64,000 bases of DNA, taken from assembly GCF_001076885.1 (NCBI RefSeq), contig NZ_JVDT01000161.1:35953-99952 (forward strand). The letters are read 5' to 3'. Below are positions 25,107 through 34,129 of this stretch, in pieces. A program made the position numbers and the translations under genes. Under the pieces are notes generated by a model. That model was not told where the DNA came from. It was given only the letters and a program-made list of their open reading frames with translations, and ran no database searches. Each line of letters opens with the position of its first letter. Position 1 is the stretch's first letter. Origin of the DNA: Bacillus sp. 522_BSPC (GTDB taxonomy: Bacteria; Bacillota; Bacilli; Bacillales; Cytobacillaceae).

Positions 25107-26448
25107 ATATCAAACATATGCTACGAATTTCATACTTGAGCATCCCATAGCAGCGGTGTTTTTAGAGATGGGTCTTGGCAAAAGCGTAATCACTTTAACT
25201 GCTATATTTGATTTATGTCTTGATAGTTTTGAAATTGGAAAGGTTCTGGTCATTGCCCCTCTAAGGGTAGCAAGGGATACTTGGCCAGCTGAGATAAACA
25301 AATGGGAGCATTTAAAAGGACTGGAGTATTCAGTGGCTATTGGAACAGAACAGGAGCGGTTAGCAGCTCTTAGGAAACCTGCAAGTGTCTATCTTATAAA
25401 CAGAGAAAATGTGGACTGGTTGGTAAACAAAAGTGGCATCCCTTTTGACTATGACATGGTGGTAATCGATGAGCTATCATCCTTTAAATCCTATGGTGCA
25501 AAAAGATTTAAAAGTTTACTAAAAGTAAGGCCGAGGGCAAAACGGATCGTGGGTCTTACGGGTACACCATCCAGTAATGGGTTAATGGATTTGTGGGCAG
25601 AGTTTCGTATTCTCGACATGGGTAAAAGACTCGGCAGATACATAACTCACTACCGCAATTCCTTTTTTACACCGGATAAACGTAATCAGCAAATCGTATT
25701 TTCATATAAACCATTGCCAGGTGCTGAAGATGCCATTTATCAGCTCATTTCGGATATTACCATTTCCATGAAATCAGTCGATTTTCTGAAAATGCCAGAG
25801 TGCGTGATCAATGAAGTACCAGTATATCTAAATGACAAAGAACAATCCGTATATGATCACTTTCGTGAAGAGATGGTTATTGAATTTGCTGATGAAGAAA
25901 TAGATGCCATGAATGCAGCCGTCCTTTCAGGCAAACTCCTGCAAATGGCAAATGGTGCGATCTATGATGATGATAAAAATCCTCATATTATCCACGACCG
26001 CAAGCTAGATGCTCTTGAGGATTTAATTGAAGGTGCAAACGGCAAACCTGTTCTTATTGCATATTGGTATAATCACGATTTAGAGCGTATTAAAGCAAGA
26101 TTTAATGTTAGAGAAATTAAAACATCTAAGGATATCAAAGACTGGAACAACGGAGATATTTCTGTGGCGGTTATCCATCCCGCATCAGCAGGACACGGTC
26201 TCAATTTACAAAGTGGAGGTTCAACACTTATTTGGTTTGGTCTTACCTGGAGTCTGGAACTCTATCAGCAAACAAATGCAAGACTTTGGAGACAGGGACA
26301 AAATGAAACGGTGGTTATCCATCACATTGTTACTAAAGGCACGATTGATGAAGATGTGATGAGAGCCTTGAAACGAAAGGAAAAGACACAGTCCGATCTT
26401 ATTAACGCTGTCAAAGCAAATCTGGGGAAAGCGAGGGGTGTTGTATGA
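25087..26448 (+). CDS. SNF2-family DEAD/DEAH helicase
   Basis: This 453-residue superfamily 2 ATPase shows motif I EMGLGKSVITL near residue 25, motif II VVIDELSSFK, motif III VGLTGTPSSN, and motif VI ARLWRQGQNETVVIHHI. I choose the GTG start at 25087, with GGAGGG upstream, giving KYNPHKYQTYATNFI as the usual N-terminus. It likely remodels DNA-protein complexes in phage replication with the adjacent VRR-NUC nuclease. Confidence 0.88.
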   Translation: MKYNPHKYQTYATNFILEHPIAAVFLEMGLGKSVITLTAIFDLCLDSFEIGKVLVIAPLRVARDTWPAEINKWEHLKGLEYSVAIGTEQERLAALRKPASVYLINRENVDWLVNKSGIPFDYDMVVIDELSSFKSYGAKRFKSLLKVRPRAKRIVGLTGTPSSNGLMDLWAEFRILDMGKRLGRYITHYRNSFFTPDKRNQQIVFSYKPLPGAEDAIYQLISDITISMKSVDFLKMPECVINEVPVYLNDKEQSVYDHFREEMVIEFADEEIDAMNAAVLSGKLLQMANGAIYDDDKNPHIIHDRKLDALEDLIEGANGKPVLIAYWYNHDLERIKARFNVREIKTSKDIKDWNNGDISVAVIHPASAGHGLNLQSGGSTLIWFGLTWSLELYQQTNARLWRQGQNETVVIHHIVTKGTIDEDVMRALKRKEKTQSDLINAVKANLGKARGVV

Positions 26449-26666
26449 TGGATGCATTTGAAAAGCTGGCAAATGCCATTATTCTACAGGCGGTCAAAGA
26501 TTATCGTTTTGCTCTGAAAAGACTAGCAAAATACCCTCGCAATGATTCTGCTAGATATACGAAACGTGAGATTGAGCGTTTCTTCCATTCCGGGTATTTC
26601 ACTACCCTGACATCTCTCGATCCTGAGATGCTAATTAAAAAGCTACATGAGGAGGTGGTGCGATGA
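26445..26666 (+). CDS. Small phage protein of unknown function
   Basis: This 73-residue helical protein contains KDYRFALKRLAKYP and KREIERFFHSGYFTTLT. It overlaps the helicase gene by 4 bp and the next gene by 4 bp, so it is certainly translated within the operon. Proteins of this length and sequence style sit at this place in many related prophages. The function is unknown. Confidence 0.65.
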   Translation: MMDAFEKLANAIILQAVKDYRFALKRLAKYPRNDSARYTKREIERFFHSGYFTTLTSLDPEMLIKKLHEEVVR

Positions 26667-27073
26667 CGGCAAAGGAATTCTTGAAACAAGCTTATCGCTT
26701 AAATGAGCTGATTAATTCCGATCTTGAGGAGTTGCAAAATCTAAGGGAACTCTCAAGAAGTGTTTCATCTCCTGTTCTTGAGGAAAAAGTCAGTAAAACA
26801 AAAAGTACTGATCCACCTTTTGAAAAATACGTGATTAGAATAGTAGATTTGGAGAAGCAGATACAACAAGAGGTGGAACGTTTAATAAAGCTTAAGTCAG
26901 ATATTCGTGAAGCGATTAACCAGATGGAAAACGTGGATGAGAAGCTGCTTCTTCGCTACCGTTACATTAACTTTCTTAACTGGGAAGAAATCTGTGTCAA
27001 CCTTAATGTTTCTATGAGAACTGTGCATAGACTTCACTCATCAGCCTTGCAGCATTTAAAGGTGCCTAAATAA
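26663..27073 (+). CDS. ArpU/DUF1492-like late transcription regulator
   Basis: This 136-residue protein has a long coiled-coil (about 55-95, IVDLEKQIQQEVERLIKLKS) and a C-terminal sigma-4-like HTH (NWEEICVNLNVSMRTVHRLH). It fits the DUF1492/ArpU group, which switches on late phage genes. It starts with GAGGAGG upstream. The array of TTGGCAC repeats beginning 3 bases after its stop codon is its probable binding site, directly before the packaging genes. Confidence 0.75.
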   Translation: MTAKEFLKQAYRLNELINSDLEELQNLRELSRSVSSPVLEEKVSKTKSTDPPFEKYVIRIVDLEKQIQQEVERLIKLKSDIREAINQMENVDEKLLLRYRYINFLNWEEICVNLNVSMRTVHRLHSSALQHLKVPK

Positions 27074-27076
27074 AAG

Positions 27077-27141
27077 TTGGCACACTTTGGCACAGGTTGG
27101 CATACGATGACACTGTTTGTCCGTAGTGAAAGTTATATAAT
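27077..27141 (+). promoter_or_regulatory. Late promoter with TTGGCAC activator array
   Basis: TTGGCAC occurs at 27077 and 27087, TTGGCAT at 27097 and a degenerate ATGACAC at 27107, so the repeat period is exactly 10 bp, one helical turn. A TATAAT -10 box follows at 27136-27141 without a good -35 element. This is what an activator-dependent late promoter looks like. Confidence 0.7.
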
Positions 27142-27167
27142 GGTAGTATGGAATAATAGCAAACAGA

Positions 27168-27206
27168 AGCCTTCACGGGAGCATTTCTCCTGCGAGGGCT
27201 TTTTCT
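27168..27206 (+). terminator. Hairpin terminator in the late leader
   Basis: AGCCTTCACGGGAG pairs with CTCCTGCGAGGGCT (one mismatch, two G-U pairs, 5-base loop), followed by TTTTT. It lies about 30 bases after the late -10 box and before the HNH gene. Confidence 0.7.
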
Positions 27207-27227
27207 ATGGGCAAAAGGAGGTGTAGT

Positions 27228-27587
27228 ATGCCAAGGAAACCTAAGCGACCATGCTCTTATCCTGGTTGTCCAGAACTGACTGACAGACGGTTTTGTGAAG
27301 AACATGCTAAAAAGGAAGCCGCACGGTATGAAAAGTATGACCGCGATCCAGCAACCCGTAAGCGATATGGTCGTGCATGGAAAAGAATACGTGACCGCTA
27401 CATTGCGGCTCATCCTCTTTGCGAGGAGTGTAAAAGACAAGGAAAGCTGACCCCAGCAACCGAGGTGCATCACATTCTTCCTCTTGCAAGAGGTGGAACA
27501 CATGATAGAAGCAATCTTATGTCCCTTTGTACTTCCTGTCACTCTACCATCACTGCAAAAGATGGAGACCGTTGGGGAACCCGGTAG
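27228..27587 (+). CDS. HNH endonuclease, packaging-associated
   Basis: This 119-residue HNH nuclease has zinc-type cysteines (CSYPGC; CEECKRQGK; CTSCHS) around the core EVHHILPLARGGTHDRSNL. It starts at ATG 27228 with AGGAGG upstream. HNH proteins next to terminase genes are required for cos cleavage and packaging in HK97-like phages. A cos-like region separates it from the small terminase gene. Confidence 0.87.
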   Translation: MPRKPKRPCSYPGCPELTDRRFCEEHAKKEAARYEKYDRDPATRKRYGRAWKRIRDRYIAAHPLCEECKRQGKLTPATEVHHILPLARGGTHDRSNLMSLCTSCHSTITAKDGDRWGTR

Positions 27588-27698
27588 GGGGAGTCAAATC
27601 TCTACAGCTTTTTTGATGTGCAACGGGCGTGGGGTAACGCGTGAAAATTCGCGGTTTCAAACGGGGTAATAGGTCCATCGATGAAAAGAGGTGAGTGA
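27588..27698 (+). other. Candidate cos region
   Basis: These 111 non-coding bases between the HNH and small-terminase genes contain GC-rich, partly symmetric sequence (AACGGGCGTGGGGTAACGCG, then TTCGCGGTTTCAAACGGGG). HK97-type phages have cos at this position. The cut point cannot be read from the sequence. Confidence 0.5.
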
Positions 27699-28250
27699 AT
27701 GGCCAAAGACGGAACAAACCGAGGCGGCGCCCGTATAGGCTCCGGTCAAAAGAAAAAACCACTTGCTGACAAAATTGCAGAGGGAAATCCCGGTAAAAGA
27801 AAGCTTGAGGTCGTCGAGTTCAAGAATACTGCTGACCTGAAGGGGCAGGAAATGCCAAAGCCAAGGGCCATGCTCTCCGCAGTGCAAAAGGATGGGAAAA
27901 CCTTAGAAGCGAGTGAAATCTATGAAATTACATGGAAATGGCTTGAGGAGCGAGAATGTGCCCATTTGGTACTTCCACAGCTTCTAGAACGGTATGCCAT
28001 GAGTGCGGCCAGATGGATACAGTGTGAGGAAGCGGTAACCGAGTTTGGTTTTCTAGCAAAGCATCCAACTACCGGCAATGCAATTCAAAGTCCTTATGTA
28101 GCGATGAGCCAGAGCTTTATGAGTCAGACAAACAGGCTATGGATGGAGATATATCAAATCGTTAGGGAGAACTGTGCTACAGAGTACTCTGGTTTAAACC
28201 CACAGGACGATGTGATGGAGCGATTGCTATCTGCCCGCAGAGGAAAATAA
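27699..28250 (+). CDS. terS: Terminase small subunit, P27 family
   Basis: This 183-residue P27-type small terminase has the usual basic N-terminus (GGARIGSGQKKKPLADKIAE), the motif EGNPGKR, and a helical body with ERYAMSAARWIQCEEA and SPYVAMSQSFMSQTNRL. It recognises the cos/pac region and loads the large subunit. The large subunit lies 6 kb downstream; SAM synthetase and two methyltransferase genes are inserted between them, which is uncommon. AGAGGTGAGTG precedes the ATG. Confidence 0.87.
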   Translation: MAKDGTNRGGARIGSGQKKKPLADKIAEGNPGKRKLEVVEFKNTADLKGQEMPKPRAMLSAVQKDGKTLEASEIYEITWKWLEERECAHLVLPQLLERYAMSAARWIQCEEAVTEFGFLAKHPTTGNAIQSPYVAMSQSFMSQTNRLWMEIYQIVRENCATEYSGLNPQDDVMERLLSARRGK

Positions 28251-28270
28251 AGATGAGGAGATACGGTGTA

Positions 28271-29446
28271 ATGAGTAAGAGATATTTAACAGCAGAAAGT
28301 GTATGTGCTGGACATCCTGATAAACTATGCGACATTATTGCAGATAGCATTTTGGAAGCATGCCTACGTAAAGATAAGGCATCACGTGTCGCTTGTGAGG
28401 TAATGGCAACTAAGGGGAAAATTATCGTGGCGGGCGAGATCTCCTGCAGCGAGAAAGTAAATATTAGAGACATTGTAAAAACTGTACTGAAGGATGTGGG
28501 ATACAATCCTCTAAAATTTTTGATTTATGTATATGTACATAATCAAAGTGTAGATATTGCGGCTGGTGTGAACACCGCACTGGAAGCACGAAATGGGATA
28601 AACGAACAGTACGGTTCTATCGGTGCTGGAGACCAGGGAACTATGTATGGTTATGCTACAAAGGAAACAAGAGAAATGCTTCCCCTACCTCTTGTGCTTT
28701 CCCACAGAATCGTAAAGAGACTGGATGATTGTCGCAAAGGAAAACTGATAAAAGGGATTCTTCCTGATGGTAAAGCACAGGTAACAGTGGAGTATGAAGA
28801 TGACACTCCAGTAAGAATAAAGACGATTGTGATTTCGGTGCAGCATGATAAGAATAAAACACAGGAAGAACTTAAGGCGGATATTCTTAACAATGTCTTA
28901 TGGCAATGCTTTGAGGATTTCCCTTTTGATGATGAAACAGAACTTCTCGTCAATCCATCTGGTCAGTTTGTTCTTGGTGGACCCGCTGCCGACACGGGTT
29001 TGACTGGAAGAAAAATCATGGTCGACACCTATGGAGGGCTTGCATCCCATGGGGGTGGTGCTCTTTGTGGTAAAGACCCAACCAAAGTTGACCGAAGCGG
29101 TGCTTACATGGCTCGGTATATTGCCAAGCATATTGTTTGGTGTGGTTATGCAAAGAAGTGTGAAGTGAGTATTTCCTATGCCATTGGTAAGGCAAATCCA
29201 GTAGCCTTTACTGTAAATACCCTTGGCACTGGAACTGTTTCTGATGAAATATTAACTATTGCAGCTCAGGAGACTTTCAACTTAAGACCTGCGGCCATCA
29301 TTGAAAAACTACGTCTTAGAAATGTGGTTTATTCTGACACAGCGGCTTATGGTCACTTTAATAGTTGTCTGTTCCCGTGGGAGGATGTAAATAAATACAG
29401 TGAATTTAGAAAGGCGGTGGAAAAGTATGTTGATAGAGAAGATTAA
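28271..29446 (+). CDS. metK: Phage-encoded S-adenosylmethionine synthetase
   Basis: This 391-residue MetK makes SAM from methionine and ATP. It keeps the key signatures: GHPDK near residue 15, GAGDQGTMYGYA, and the phosphate loop GGLASHGGGALCGKDPTKVD. It is close to the usual length of about 395. The start could be ATG 28253 or 28271; the second gives the normal MSKRYLTAES beginning. It overlaps the methyltransferase gene behind it by 20 bp, so its SAM is likely meant for the two DNA methyltransferases. It is probably functional. Confidence 0.9.
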   Translation: MSKRYLTAESVCAGHPDKLCDIIADSILEACLRKDKASRVACEVMATKGKIIVAGEISCSEKVNIRDIVKTVLKDVGYNPLKFLIYVYVHNQSVDIAAGVNTALEARNGINEQYGSIGAGDQGTMYGYATKETREMLPLPLVLSHRIVKRLDDCRKGKLIKGILPDGKAQVTVEYEDDTPVRIKTIVISVQHDKNKTQEELKADILNNVLWQCFEDFPFDDETELLVNPSGQFVLGGPAADTGLTGRKIMVDTYGGLASHGGGALCGKDPTKVDRSGAYMARYIAKHIVWCGYAKKCEVSISYAIGKANPVAFTVNTLGTGTVSDEILTIAAQETFNLRPAAIIEKLRLRNVVYSDTAAYGHFNSCLFPWEDVNKYSEFRKAVEKYVDRED

Positions 29447-30668
29447 AACGAAACAACTCATCCCCGCTGAATATAACCCAAGGAAGGATTTAAAACCGGG
29501 TGATCCGGAATATGAGAAACTTAAACGCTCCCTTGAGGAGTTTGGATATGTAGAACCCGTTATATGGAATAAGACCACAGGCAAAGTTATCGGAGGGCAT
29601 CAACGCTTGAAAGTCCTGCTGAGTATGGGCATGGATGAAATAGAATGCGTAGTTGTCGAAATGGATGAGCAAAAGGAAAAGGCTCTAAACATTGCACTAA
29701 ATAAAATAAGTGGCGATTGGAATAAAGATAAATTGGCACTTCTCATTACAGACCTAAATGCTTCTGATTTTGATGTTTCTCTTACAGGATTTGACCCAGG
29801 AGAGTTGGAGGATCTTTTCAAAGATTCCCTTAAGGATAATATAAAAGAAGATGATTTCGATGTAGACAGCGAGCTGAAAAAGCCCGCTGTTTCGAATTTA
29901 GGGGATGTTTGGATACTCGGACAGCATCGATTAGTCTGCGGAGACAGTACAAAGAAAGACACCTTTGATGTCTTAATGGATGGGAAAGCTGCAAATCTGG
30001 TAGTTACGGACCCTCCATATAACGTCAACTATGAAGGCACTGCTGGAAAAATCAAAAATGACAATATGGCGAATGAAGCGTTCTATGATTTCCTGCTTGC
30101 GGCATTTCAAAACACCGAGGCAGCGATGGCAAAGGACGCTTCTATTTATGTATTCCATGCTGATACGGAAGGACTCAATTTTAGAAGAGCATTCTCCGAT
30201 GCAGGATTTTATCTTTCTGGTACTTGTATATGGAAAAAGCAGTCCCTTGTTCTCGGTCGCTCTCCTTATCAGTGGCAACATGAACCTGTACTCTTTGGAT
30301 GGAAAAGGAAAGGCAAGCATCTCTGGTATTCAGACCGTAAGCAGACCACCATCTGGGAGTTTGAGAAACCGAAGAAAAACGGCGACCACCCAACCATGAA
30401 ACCAGTGGCACTTGTGGCATACCCCATTATGAATTCGAGCCTTAGTAACTGTATCGTGCTTGATCCCTTCGGCGGTTCAGGAAGTACACTGATTGCCTGT
30501 GAGCAGACAAATAGAATCTGCTACACCATTGAACTGGATGAAAAGTACTGTGATGTCATTGTAAAAAGGTATATTGAGCAAGTGGGAAATTCTGATGGTG
30601 TATTTCTATTAAGAGATGGTTCGAAATTCAGATATTGTGACCTGCCAGAGGTGAATGAGGATGAGTAA
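29427..30668 (+). CDS. ParB-domain DNA amino-methyltransferase
   Basis: This 413-residue fusion has an N-terminal ParB/sulfiredoxin-like domain (NPRKDL; GGHQRLKVLLSMG), residues 1-115. A beta-class amino-methyltransferase follows, with catalytic VTDPPYNVNYEG (near 190) and SAM motif DPFGGSGSTLIACEQ. It makes N6-methyladenine or N4-methylcytosine. The start at ATG 29427 lies inside metK. Such fusions are frequent in phages and protect the phage DNA against host restriction. The recognition sequence is unknown. Confidence 0.88.
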   Translation: MLIEKIKTKQLIPAEYNPRKDLKPGDPEYEKLKRSLEEFGYVEPVIWNKTTGKVIGGHQRLKVLLSMGMDEIECVVVEMDEQKEKALNIALNKISGDWNKDKLALLITDLNASDFDVSLTGFDPGELEDLFKDSLKDNIKEDDFDVDSELKKPAVSNLGDVWILGQHRLVCGDSTKKDTFDVLMDGKAANLVVTDPPYNVNYEGTAGKIKNDNMANEAFYDFLLAAFQNTEAAMAKDASIYVFHADTEGLNFRRAFSDAGFYLSGTCIWKKQSLVLGRSPYQWQHEPVLFGWKRKGKHLWYSDRKQTTIWEFEKPKKNGDHPTMKPVALVAYPIMNSSLSNCIVLDPFGGSGSTLIACEQTNRICYTIELDEKYCDVIVKRYIEQVGNSDGVFLLRDGSKFRYCDLPEVNEDE

Positions 30669-32820
30669 ATTAACACTTGGTTCCCTCTTTGATGGTAGTG
30701 GTGGCTTTCCTCTGGGTGGTTTGCTTTGTGGCATCGAACCTTTATGGGCATCTGAAATTGAGCCGTTTCCTATAAGGGTTACGACTAAACGTATCCCTCA
30801 GATGAAGCATTATGGAGATATAAACAAATTAAATGGTGCGGAGCTTCCGCCTGTAGATATCATAACCTTTGGCTCTCCATGCACGGATATGAGTGTGGCG
30901 GGTAAAAGAGCCGGTCTGGACGGAGAGCAATCAGTCCTTTTTTATGAAGCAATCCGAATTATTAAAGAAATGAGGTGTAAGACCAATGGACAATATCCAA
31001 GGTACGCAGTCTGGGAAAATGTCCCCGGCGCATTCTCGTCAAATAAAGGAGAGGACTTCAGGGCAGTCCTCGAAACGGTCATCGGTGTCAAAGAACCGAA
31101 CACCTCGGTGCCTTTTCCTGAAAAAAGACGATGGCCTTACGCAGACATCTATATGGGAGACAGATGGAGTGTGGCTTACCGAACTATCGATGCGCAATAT
31201 TTCGGAGTCCCCCAACGTCGTCGTAGAATCTACCTTGTCGCAGATTTTGCAGACAGATGTGCCGGAGAAATACTATTTGAGTCCGAAGGCATGCCAAGGA
31301 ATTTTACGCCGAGCGGCAGCCCGTGGCAAAGAACTGCCGAGAATGCTAAAAACTGCACTGGAAAAACAGGCGATAGCATAACTTGCCTAAATGACCAAGG
31401 TGGAAGAGTGATGTCTGTTTCAAAGGATATTACTGCAACACTTCGTGCAGAGGAACATGGACATCAGCCTTGTGTAATGCAGTCAAGCGGTTTTTGCACC
31501 GAACACAGTGCCAAGAGCAGAAGTGTAGGATATGAGGAAGAACGCTCCCCTACACTTAGAGCAGGTGTTGTCCCAGGTGCAGTCATGTCCTTTGAACCGG
31601 GGGCTGCTTCTCGAGTTGGTGGCCATACTGACGAAAACTTAAGTGGATCACTTCGTGCAAACATGGGAGATAATCAAACAGCTGTTGTAATAGAAAACCA
31701 TCCAACCGATAGCCGTGTGAAACTCTCGGAGGATAATAAAGTACAGACGCTAACCTCTCGGATGGGAACTGGTGGTGGAAATGTACCCCTTGTTATGAAC
31801 ACTCCTAAAACTTTAAAAATCCGCTCCGGCTGTGAAGGCGGTGGCAAGGGTGCATTGATACAGGATGACAAGTCTGCAACTCTTGGATGCAATAATGATC
31901 AGACCGTTTTTGTGCCCACCGCATATGGCATCTGTTCTGATAAAAGCAATTCCATGCAGTCTAGCAATCCGCATAGCGGTATATATGAAGCTGATACTTC
32001 TCGGACCATTGATGCCAATGGGGGAAATCCGGGATGTAATCAAGGTGGTATTGCAGTAGTTGCTCTGCAAGGCTCGATGATTGGAAGAGAGGATAAAAAC
32101 GGTCCCCAAGGAAGCGGTATAGATGAAGATGTTTCTTTTACGCTTAATACCGCTGATCGTCATGCTGTTGCCTATGCCATGACTACCGGAGCCTATGCAC
32201 AGGTTGAAGAAGATAAAGCACCTACTCTATTGTCGAGAGATTATAAGGATGCTCCTGTTGTGACTCAGCCTTCTTACGGTATTGATCGGGCGGCTTTTAA
32301 TCAAGGACAGAACGCTCTTTATAAACCGACTATAGATGAAGAACAGCAACCTACGCTTACAGCAAAAGGTCCTGGAGCAGTGGCACAACCAGCATCATTT
32401 TATCCTCAGATGAAAGCTGAAAGTCAATGCTACAGACAGGACGGTACATCAAATACGATTATCAATGGCACCAATCCAGGCTATCAAAATGGATTGGTTG
32501 AACCGGACTATATTGTTCGAAGGCTTACACCAACGGAATGTGCAAGATTGCAAGGCTTCCCCGATGATTGGTGTGATGACCTTGGTACGGAAAATCCTAC
32601 AGAAGATGAAATTTCATTCTGGACGGAGGTTTGGGAAACCCACCGCAAAATTATAGGTAAAAGTAAAAAACCAAAAACAAGAAATCAGATTATAAAATGG
32701 CTTAACAATCCTCATTCTGATTCAGCTGAATATAAAATGTGGGGTAATGGTGTAGCACTTCCATGCGTTTGTTTTGTGCTGACTGGCATTGTGTTATCTA
32801 CACAAAATACCGCCGATTAA
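30661..32820 (+). CDS. Phage C5-cytosine methyltransferase with repeat-rich recognition region
   Basis: This 719-residue enzyme shows motif I (LFDGSGGFPLGG), IV with catalytic Cys (GSPCTDMSVAGKRAG), VI (WENVPG), VIII (QRRRRIYLVADF), IX (RLTPTECARLQGFPDDW) and X (WGNGVALPC). Between VIII and IX lie about 350 residues built from roughly ten short units of the form x-T-L-x...VV/VM (TLRAEEHGHQPCVM, TLNTADRHAVAY, TLLSRDYKDAPVV). That makes it about twice the usual size. It starts at ATG 30661 and overlaps the previous gene by 8 bp. Confidence 0.88.
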   Translation: MSKLTLGSLFDGSGGFPLGGLLCGIEPLWASEIEPFPIRVTTKRIPQMKHYGDINKLNGAELPPVDIITFGSPCTDMSVAGKRAGLDGEQSVLFYEAIRIIKEMRCKTNGQYPRYAVWENVPGAFSSNKGEDFRAVLETVIGVKEPNTSVPFPEKRRWPYADIYMGDRWSVAYRTIDAQYFGVPQRRRRIYLVADFADRCAGEILFESEGMPRNFTPSGSPWQRTAENAKNCTGKTGDSITCLNDQGGRVMSVSKDITATLRAEEHGHQPCVMQSSGFCTEHSAKSRSVGYEEERSPTLRAGVVPGAVMSFEPGAASRVGGHTDENLSGSLRANMGDNQTAVVIENHPTDSRVKLSEDNKVQTLTSRMGTGGGNVPLVMNTPKTLKIRSGCEGGGKGALIQDDKSATLGCNNDQTVFVPTAYGICSDKSNSMQSSNPHSGIYEADTSRTIDANGGNPGCNQGGIAVVALQGSMIGREDKNGPQGSGIDEDVSFTLNTADRHAVAYAMTTGAYAQVEEDKAPTLLSRDYKDAPVVTQPSYGIDRAAFNQGQNALYKPTIDEEQQPTLTAKGPGAVAQPASFYPQMKAESQCYRQDGTSNTIINGTNPGYQNGLVEPDYIVRRLTPTECARLQGFPDDWCDDLGTENPTEDEISFWTEVWETHRKIIGKSKKPKTRNQIIKWLNNPHSDSAEYKMWGNGVALPCVCFVLTGIVLSTQNTAD

Positions 32821-32920
32821 TGGAACCGTATTTTCTACAGAAAGATGCTCTAAATGACTTGATAATAACAGCTTTTAGAGTGATATATGTACGTACCGAA
32901 AGTAGAAAGGCGGTATGAAA

Positions 32921-33613
32921 ATGCAGATTAACTATAATGTTACAGGACCAAAAAGAAAAGCACTGGTTAACGCAATCAGCCAAGAACTAAATGCCCCTGT
33001 AAAATATCTCGGAGCACCTACATTTGCATATGAGGTGGCAGACTACAATGTTAACAAAAACGGAGTTCTAAGTGGACCAGACAATAAGGAACTGGTCGAT
33101 GATCTATTGAGATTTCACGATCTCAAAGCAATTTCAGAAGAATTTGACACACCACTTCCGAAAGCAGAAGTAAATGAAAGGGAAGAATCTATCAATCTGA
33201 TAATTCAAATGCCACGGGCGGATTTTACCGACACGGCAATCGAGAACCTAAAAGGATTAGTAGAAAGTAAAGCTACTCTTATAAAGAAAGCACTTGATAC
33301 GGACTCCATTCCCATCATTGAAGATGAGGAATATGTTACCTTCCCTTGGTTTCAAGGTAAGTGCGCCTCAGAGGAGGTTAAGGCATACACCCATTTTGTC
33401 AAGGCACTTTGCGAAATGGCGAAAAAACAGACCCGTGTCAATTCCACCGAGAAATCAATAGAGAATGAAAAGTACGCTTTCCGTTGCTTCCTACTAAGGC
33501 TCGGCTTTATCGGACCAGAATATAAGATGGGACGAAAGATTCTCCTCTCGAAGCTTTCAGGTAGCTCCGCTTTCAAAAGCGGAACGTTCAAGCAGGAGGT
33601 GAGTGAACAATGA
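32921..33613 (+). CDS. Phage protein of unknown function (sometimes named virulence protein)
   Basis: This 230-residue protein starts MQINYNVTGPKRKALVNAIS. The N-terminal 60 residues look like a small alpha/beta unit (YLGAPTFAYEVADYNVNKNG), the middle is helical, and the C-terminus is a basic domain (EKYAFRCFLLRLGFIGPEYK). Similar proteins appear near terminase genes in many Firmicute prophages with no known role. The start is ATG 32921 with AAAGGCGG upstream. It overlaps the DUF4314 gene by 4 bp. Confidence 0.65.
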   Translation: MQINYNVTGPKRKALVNAISQELNAPVKYLGAPTFAYEVADYNVNKNGVLSGPDNKELVDDLLRFHDLKAISEEFDTPLPKAEVNEREESINLIIQMPRADFTDTAIENLKGLVESKATLIKKALDTDSIPIIEDEEYVTFPWFQGKCASEEVKAYTHFVKALCEMAKKQTRVNSTEKSIENEKYAFRCFLLRLGFIGPEYKMGRKILLSKLSGSSAFKSGTFKQEVSEQ

Positions 33614-33837
33614 ATATCATTCACCCTGAAATGTTAAAGCAACTAAGAAGCTATTACACTCCAGGAACTCGTGTCATGCTACTTAAAATGAACGACCCTT
33701 ATACCAAACTTCAAACTGGATCTAAAGGTACGGTTACTAGTGTTGACGACATAGGAACGATTCATGTCAGTTGGGATTCCGGTGGCTCTCTTGGAGTGGC
33801 CTTTGGTGAGGATTTATGCAAGAAAATCGAAGAGTAA
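33610..33837 (+). CDS. DUF4314 family protein
   Basis: This 75-residue protein matches DUF4314: PGTRVMLLKMNDPYTKLQTG, then GSKGTVTSVDDIGTIHVSWD and GSLGVAFGEDLCKKI. The fold is a small SH3-like beta barrel. It has no established role; it is a common accessory gene of mobile elements. Translation is coupled to the upstream gene. Confidence 0.8.
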   Translation: MNIIHPEMLKQLRSYYTPGTRVMLLKMNDPYTKLQTGSKGTVTSVDDIGTIHVSWDSGGSLGVAFGEDLCKKIEE

Positions 33838-33915
33838 AACATACACAATTTAAGCCAAATGTGGCAGTAAATATGTAGATTTATATTGTAGTATTGTTTT
33901 CGAAGGAGTCAACTA

Positions 33916-34104
33916 ATGAATGAAATAATCAAGGAACAAATCCTTTCCATCCGAGAAAGTGGAGTCACAAATATGTTTGATGTGAACCGAGTCCAGTATG
34001 AAGCAAATGAACGAGGGTTTTATGAATTGGTAGTTTATATAATAGACCATAAAACGGAATATGCTCATTTCATACTGACGGGGGAAGTGGATGAAAATAA
34101 GTAA
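33916..34104 (+). CDS. DUF5049-like small phage protein
   Basis: This 62-residue protein has EIIKEQILSIRESGVTNMFD and NERGFYELVVYIIDHKTEY. It fits the DUF5049 type, which is regularly found just before the large terminase gene in prophages. The function is unknown. AAGGAG precedes the ATG. Confidence 0.7.
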   Translation: MNEIIKEQILSIRESGVTNMFDVNRVQYEANERGFYELVVYIIDHKTEYAHFILTGEVDENK

Positions 34105-34129
34105 ATAAAATTAAACTAGGATAAGAAGT

